A DNA stretch of 43,349 bases from Planctomycetales bacterium (GTDB taxonomy: Bacteria > Planctomycetota > Planctomycetia > Pirellulales > Pirellulaceae): positions 1-43,349 of the forward strand of contig JAGQOZ010000002.1 in assembly GCA_020426955.1 (NCBI GenBank). The letters are read 5' to 3'. The notes under the pieces were generated by a model, which ran no database searches, had not been told where the DNA came from, and saw only the letters and a list, made by a program, of their open reading frames with translations. Positions 40,883-43,349 of this stretch are shown here, in pieces (the stretch's first letter is position 1; each line of letters starts with the position of its first letter). Position numbers and translations under genes: made by a program.

Positions 40883-41506
40883 CTAATAGCTCATCCCCGC
40901 CGGTCCAATGAACTGGCGCCACGTGGAGTACTTGGGGTTTTGAAGTTTATGTGCCAACAGGGGGCTCTGTCTGGGCTTGGCTGGTGGTCGCAGAAGTTTC
41001 ATCCGAGCTTCTTGTGGAGTCCTTCCGCCTTTGCGAGTGTTGCACCTGAGGCAACAGCAAACAATATTCTCCCATGTCGTTTTCCCACCTCGACTCTTAG
41101 GGACCACATGATCCAGGCTTAGTTGGCTTGCGGGCAGCGTTAGGGCGCAGTATTGGCACGTGTGTTCGTCTCGCGCGAACAAGGTTTTGCGATTGAATCG
41201 AGTGGTACGCTTTGGAATTCGGTCGAATCGGAGTAATCGGATGACACGCGGTACCTGAATATCAAAATTGACCGATTTCACCCAATCGTCATGTGGGCTT
41301 TTTTCGTCCGAACGCAACTGCGAAATCTCAACCCAACCAGAAAAATCATAATTGCCGAATTGGCCCTCATCCACGTCAAGTACTTCAGCAAGCTCGCGAT
41401 ACAACAGAGTGAACGCTCGCCTAACATGAACAATGTGGATGGCGACGTATGCCCGGTTCAAAACGAGCACACTGGCGTGTAGCGACGTATGAAATTCAGA
41501 TTGCAT
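40883..41506 (-). CDS. HNH endonuclease family protein
   Basis: A 207-residue protein. The N-terminal 115 residues (ASVLVLNRAYVAIHIVHVRR, then IQVPRVIRLLRF) match the conserved front half of chromosomal bacterial HNH proteins. The nuclease domain (about 125-175) has CQYC, LDHVVPKSRGG, TWENIVCCCLRCN: a zinc-binding C-x2-C pair on each side and the catalytic D-H. These stand-alone proteins are widespread in planctomycetes and cyanobacteria; their target is unknown and no restriction methylase is adjacent. The start at ATG 41506 is chosen from the onset of family similarity; the frame is open 28 codons further and no clear ribosome-binding site is seen. Confidence 0.9.
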   Translation of the reverse strand: MQSEFHTSLHASVLVLNRAYVAIHIVHVRRAFTLLYRELAEVLDVDEGQFGNYDFSGWVEISQLRSDEKSPHDDWVKSVNFDIQVPRVIRLLRFDRIPKRTTRFNRKTLFARDEHTCQYCALTLPASQLSLDHVVPKSRGGKTTWENIVCCCLRCNTRKGGRTPQEARMKLLRPPAKPRQSPLLAHKLQNPKYSTWRQFIGPAGMSY

Positions 41507-41870
41507 GGCGTTGACTCTGTTTAAGATTGAAGGACGTTTCAACCTTGTAACGCAAACGGCAATGGAAAAAGCCGACAGCTCGAGACGCAATTGCGGTCGA
41601 ATTCACCGCAATCGCGCTTCGAGCCAGCTAGGAATCCTTGCTCGCGTCATTTGCTTATCTGATTGGAAGCATTCTAGTAAGAAATGATGGGGCAGGCCAG
41701 CGTTTCATTTTCGTTATTCGGAGGAATCGGCTTGGCTACCCAGAAATCGGTGATTTCCCGTCATAAAGACTCATGTTCGGCACTTGCGACCAGCACCAAA
41801 ACCGCATTAGGATGCATGTATCGTGGTCACAGTGACCCTGACAGCAAAACCGGATTGTCTGAGGATTCCC
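41507..41870. other. Divergent intergenic region between the HNH and zinc-ribbon genes
   Basis: About 360 bases with an 8-bp inverted repeat at 41590-41612 and no convincing gene. A frame at 41684-41923 overlaps the zinc-ribbon gene and has no protein-like character. Confidence 0.5.
41590..41612. promoter_or_regulatory. Inverted repeat upstream of the HNH gene
   Basis: ATTGCGGT (41590-41597) and ACCGCAAT (41605-41612) flank CGAATTC. It lies 84 bases upstream of the HNH start and may be an operator. Confidence 0.35.
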
Positions 41871-42182
41871 ATGATTCATTATTCGTGCGATCGATGTGGG
41901 CGGCCAATTCATCCAGAAGATGAAGTTCGCTATATTGTCCGACTGGAGATTGAGGCAGTCATGGAACCAGTCTCCGGCGAAGTAGTGGATGACGCCGATC
42001 GAGATCATTTGATGGAAATCCATGATATTCTGGAACGTGGAGAAGATTCTCAAAGCGACCTAATTGGCGACGGCGTTTATCAACGCAAGTGCTTTGACCT
42101 ATGTTCGCAGTGCCACAAGAAGTTCATGAAGAATCCCGTTGGAACCGAAACATCCAAACAATTAGATTTCAGCAAGAATTGA
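41871..42182 (+). CDS. Small zinc-ribbon protein of unknown function
   Basis: A 103-residue cytoplasmic protein beginning MIHYSCDRCGRPIHPEDEVR. C6 and C9 form one knuckle and C78 and C81 (LCSQCHKKFM) the other, as in a zinc ribbon split by a long acidic insertion. The middle (VRLEIEAVMEPVSGE, then DADRDHLMEIHDILERGED) is rich in acidic residues. This resembles a conserved planctomycete hypothetical family. The start at 41871 gives the cysteine motif at the N-terminus; the 16 codons upstream in frame look non-coding. The neighbour leuB is separated by a terminator. The role is unknown. Confidence 0.8.
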   Translation: MIHYSCDRCGRPIHPEDEVRYIVRLEIEAVMEPVSGEVVDDADRDHLMEIHDILERGEDSQSDLIGDGVYQRKCFDLCSQCHKKFMKNPVGTETSKQLDFSKN

Positions 42183-42264
42183 TCCAGACGGGCCGACCTA
42201 CAGCTCCCGAGCGGATGGTTTGCTGTCCGGAAGTTTCGTTCGAAGTTGATAAATAGACCCAATC

Positions 42265-42300
42265 AAAAGTCCTCGGGCGTTCCCCGGGGCTTTTCTTTTT
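42265..42300 (+). terminator. Rho-independent terminator before leuB
   Basis: A stem from AAAAG plus CCTCGGG, with one bulged T, pairs with CCCGGGGCTTTT around a 5-base loop; CTTTTT follows. It ends the zinc-ribbon unit, 20 bases before the leuB start, so leuB transcription must begin upstream and read through or start inside this short gap. Confidence 0.7.
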
Positions 42301-42319
42301 CATCAGTTGAGGATTACGA

Positions 42320-43349
42320 ATGACTCAAGCGTCCATTGTATTGCTACCGGGAGACGGCATTGGTCCAGAAATTGTCGAAGTGGGCCGAAAGGTGCTCGCG
42401 GCGGTTGCCGGACGGTTCGGCCATCAGTTTGATTTTCACGAAGGTATGATTGGCGGGTGCGCCATAGATGCCACGGGCGATCCGCTGCCGAATGACACGT
42501 TGGCCAAATGTCGTGACTCGGCGGGGATACTGTTGGGCGCAGTTGGCGGTCCAAAGTGGGATGATCCTCGCGCAAAGACTCGGCCGGAAGTCGGTTTGCT
42601 AAAAATTCGTAAAGAATTGGGCCTCTTCGCCAACCTGCGTCCCATCAAGCCGCACGCAAAACTTCTGGATGCTTCTCCGTTGAAGGAAAAGATCATTTCT
42701 GGCGTTGATATCTTGTTCGTCCGCGAACTGACCGGCGGAATTTACTTTGGACCATCCGGTCGGCGAACTTCAGCCAATGGAGACGAAGAAGCGTTTAACG
42801 AAATGGTGTATTCCGTCAGCGAAGTAGAACGCGTCGTTCGCTTGGCAGGCCAGATTGCCATGGGGCGAAATAAGCGAGTCACTTCCGTTGACAAAGCAAA
42901 CGTCTTGGAAGCGTCGCGATTGTGGCGAGAAGTTGCCGAACGCGTTATCAAGACTGAATTTCCTGAAGTCACGTATGACGTGGTTCTGGTGGACGCCATG
43001 GCCATGCATTTGATTTCTCGTCCCAGTTCGTTTGACGTGGTTGTGACCGGCAACATGTTTGGCGACATCCTGACCGACGAAGCATCGATGCTGCCTGGTT
43101 CGCTGGGGCTGCTGCCGTCCGCTTCGCTGGGCAGTGGCGGGCCAGGCTTGTACGAACCGATCCACGGGTCGGCTCCGGACATTGCAGGCAAAGGAATCGC
43201 CAACCCATTGGCAACTGTTTTGGCGGCGGCAATGCTGTTACGGCATTCACTGGGCATGGAAGAAGAAGCGGTTGCTGTAGAAGCGGCGGTGGATAACGTC
43301 TTGGATGCCGGGCATCGGACTGCGGATATTGCTGCCGGAAAATCGGCAA
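42320..43349 (+). CDS. leuB: 3-isopropylmalate dehydrogenase (3' end outside window)
   Basis: Residues 1-343 of a leucine biosynthesis enzyme that oxidises and decarboxylates 3-isopropylmalate with NAD. The start follows TTGAGGA. Family marks are [12 protein letters not shown] at 8-19, [11 protein letters not shown], the substrate-binding arginines in [10 protein letters not shown] and [11 protein letters not shown], the metal-binding aspartates in [16 protein letters not shown], and [20 protein letters not shown] near the nucleotide site. About 15 residues should remain beyond the window edge given the usual length near 355-360. No other leu gene is visible. It is unusually close to the preceding terminator. 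Confidence 0.97.
   Translation, partial: MTQASIVLLPGDGIGPEIVEVGRKVLAAVAGRFGHQFDFHEGMIGGCAIDATGDPLPNDTLAKCRDSAGILLGAVGGPKWDDPRAKTRPEVGLLKIRKELGLFANLRPIKPHAKLLDASPLKEKIISGVDILFVRELTGGIYFGPSGRRTSANGDEEAFNEMVYSVSEVERVVRLAGQIAMGRNKRVTSVDKANVLEASRLWREVAERVIKTEFPEVTYDVVLVDAMAMHLISRPSSFDVVVTGNMFGDILTDEASMLPGSLGLLPSASLGSGGPGLYEPIHGSAPDIAGKGIANPLATVLAAAMLLRHSLGMEEEAVAVEAAVDNVLDAGHRTADIAAGKSA

Noticed and set aside
41684-41923. 79-codon frame upstream of the zinc-ribbon gene
   Set aside because: It overlaps that gene out of frame and looks like random translation.

Overview
The window looks like chromosomal DNA from a member of the Planctomycetota, most like the Pirellulales/Rhodopirellula group. This rests on gene content, not on a database search: a formylglycine sulfatase next to a PVC-type heme-binding dehydrogenase, a 4660-residue surface protein whose N-terminus carries the motif VESLEERHLLA and whose C-terminus carries a type I dockerin, an HNH nuclease with a planctomycete-style N-terminus, and many multidomain signalling proteins. 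I see no insertion sequence, prophage, CRISPR array or rRNA.

Left part (1-4229, + strand): the tail of a gene cut by the window edge, then a four-gene cluster led by a near-perfect sigma-54 (-24/-12) promoter. It encodes an exported TPR protein, a universal stress protein (Usp), a tandem-CBS protein and an unusual fusion of a Usp domain to a complete GspE/PilB-type secretion ATPase. This is the best candidate for an undescribed system here. Facing it on the - strand (4253-9354) is an operon of a small unknown protein, a sulfatase and a large HEAT/cytochrome dehydrogenase, probably for sulfated polysaccharide use.

Region 9410-12097 is regulatory. It holds a 69-residue protein that resembles only the dimerisation/H-box helices of a histidine kinase, a FixJ-type response regulator with a 9-bp inverted repeat upstream, and a convergent FHA-GAF-PP2C phosphatase. 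A tRNA-Gln(CUG) and a small Cys-rich membrane protein follow.

The centre (13067-27049) is one giant gene for an exported multidomain protein. It has a zinc metzincin site, a second protease-like segment in which the HExxH residues are gone, prepeptidase-type domains, parallel beta-helix-like stretches, several copies of an approximately 70-residue repeat, a GEVED domain, four Ig-like tandem-95 repeats and the dockerin. A promoter about 310 bp upstream, an overlapping upstream ORF and a hairpin over the Shine-Dalgarno site suggest controlled translation. A strong terminator follows.

The right part mixes housekeeping genes (mnmG, ispH, a Mn-type superoxide dismutase, gltX, a 7Fe ferredoxin, the start of leuB) with signalling genes: an HTH-receiver regulator with a 10-codon leader peptide, its neighbouring histidine kinase, a GGDEF protein with a decayed HD-GYP domain, and an ECF-type sigma factor. 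There is also a membrane protein with repeated aromatic/basic motifs, an HNH nuclease and a zinc-ribbon protein. Most start codons were chosen from Shine-Dalgarno sites and family length. Functions are inferred from motifs read by eye.
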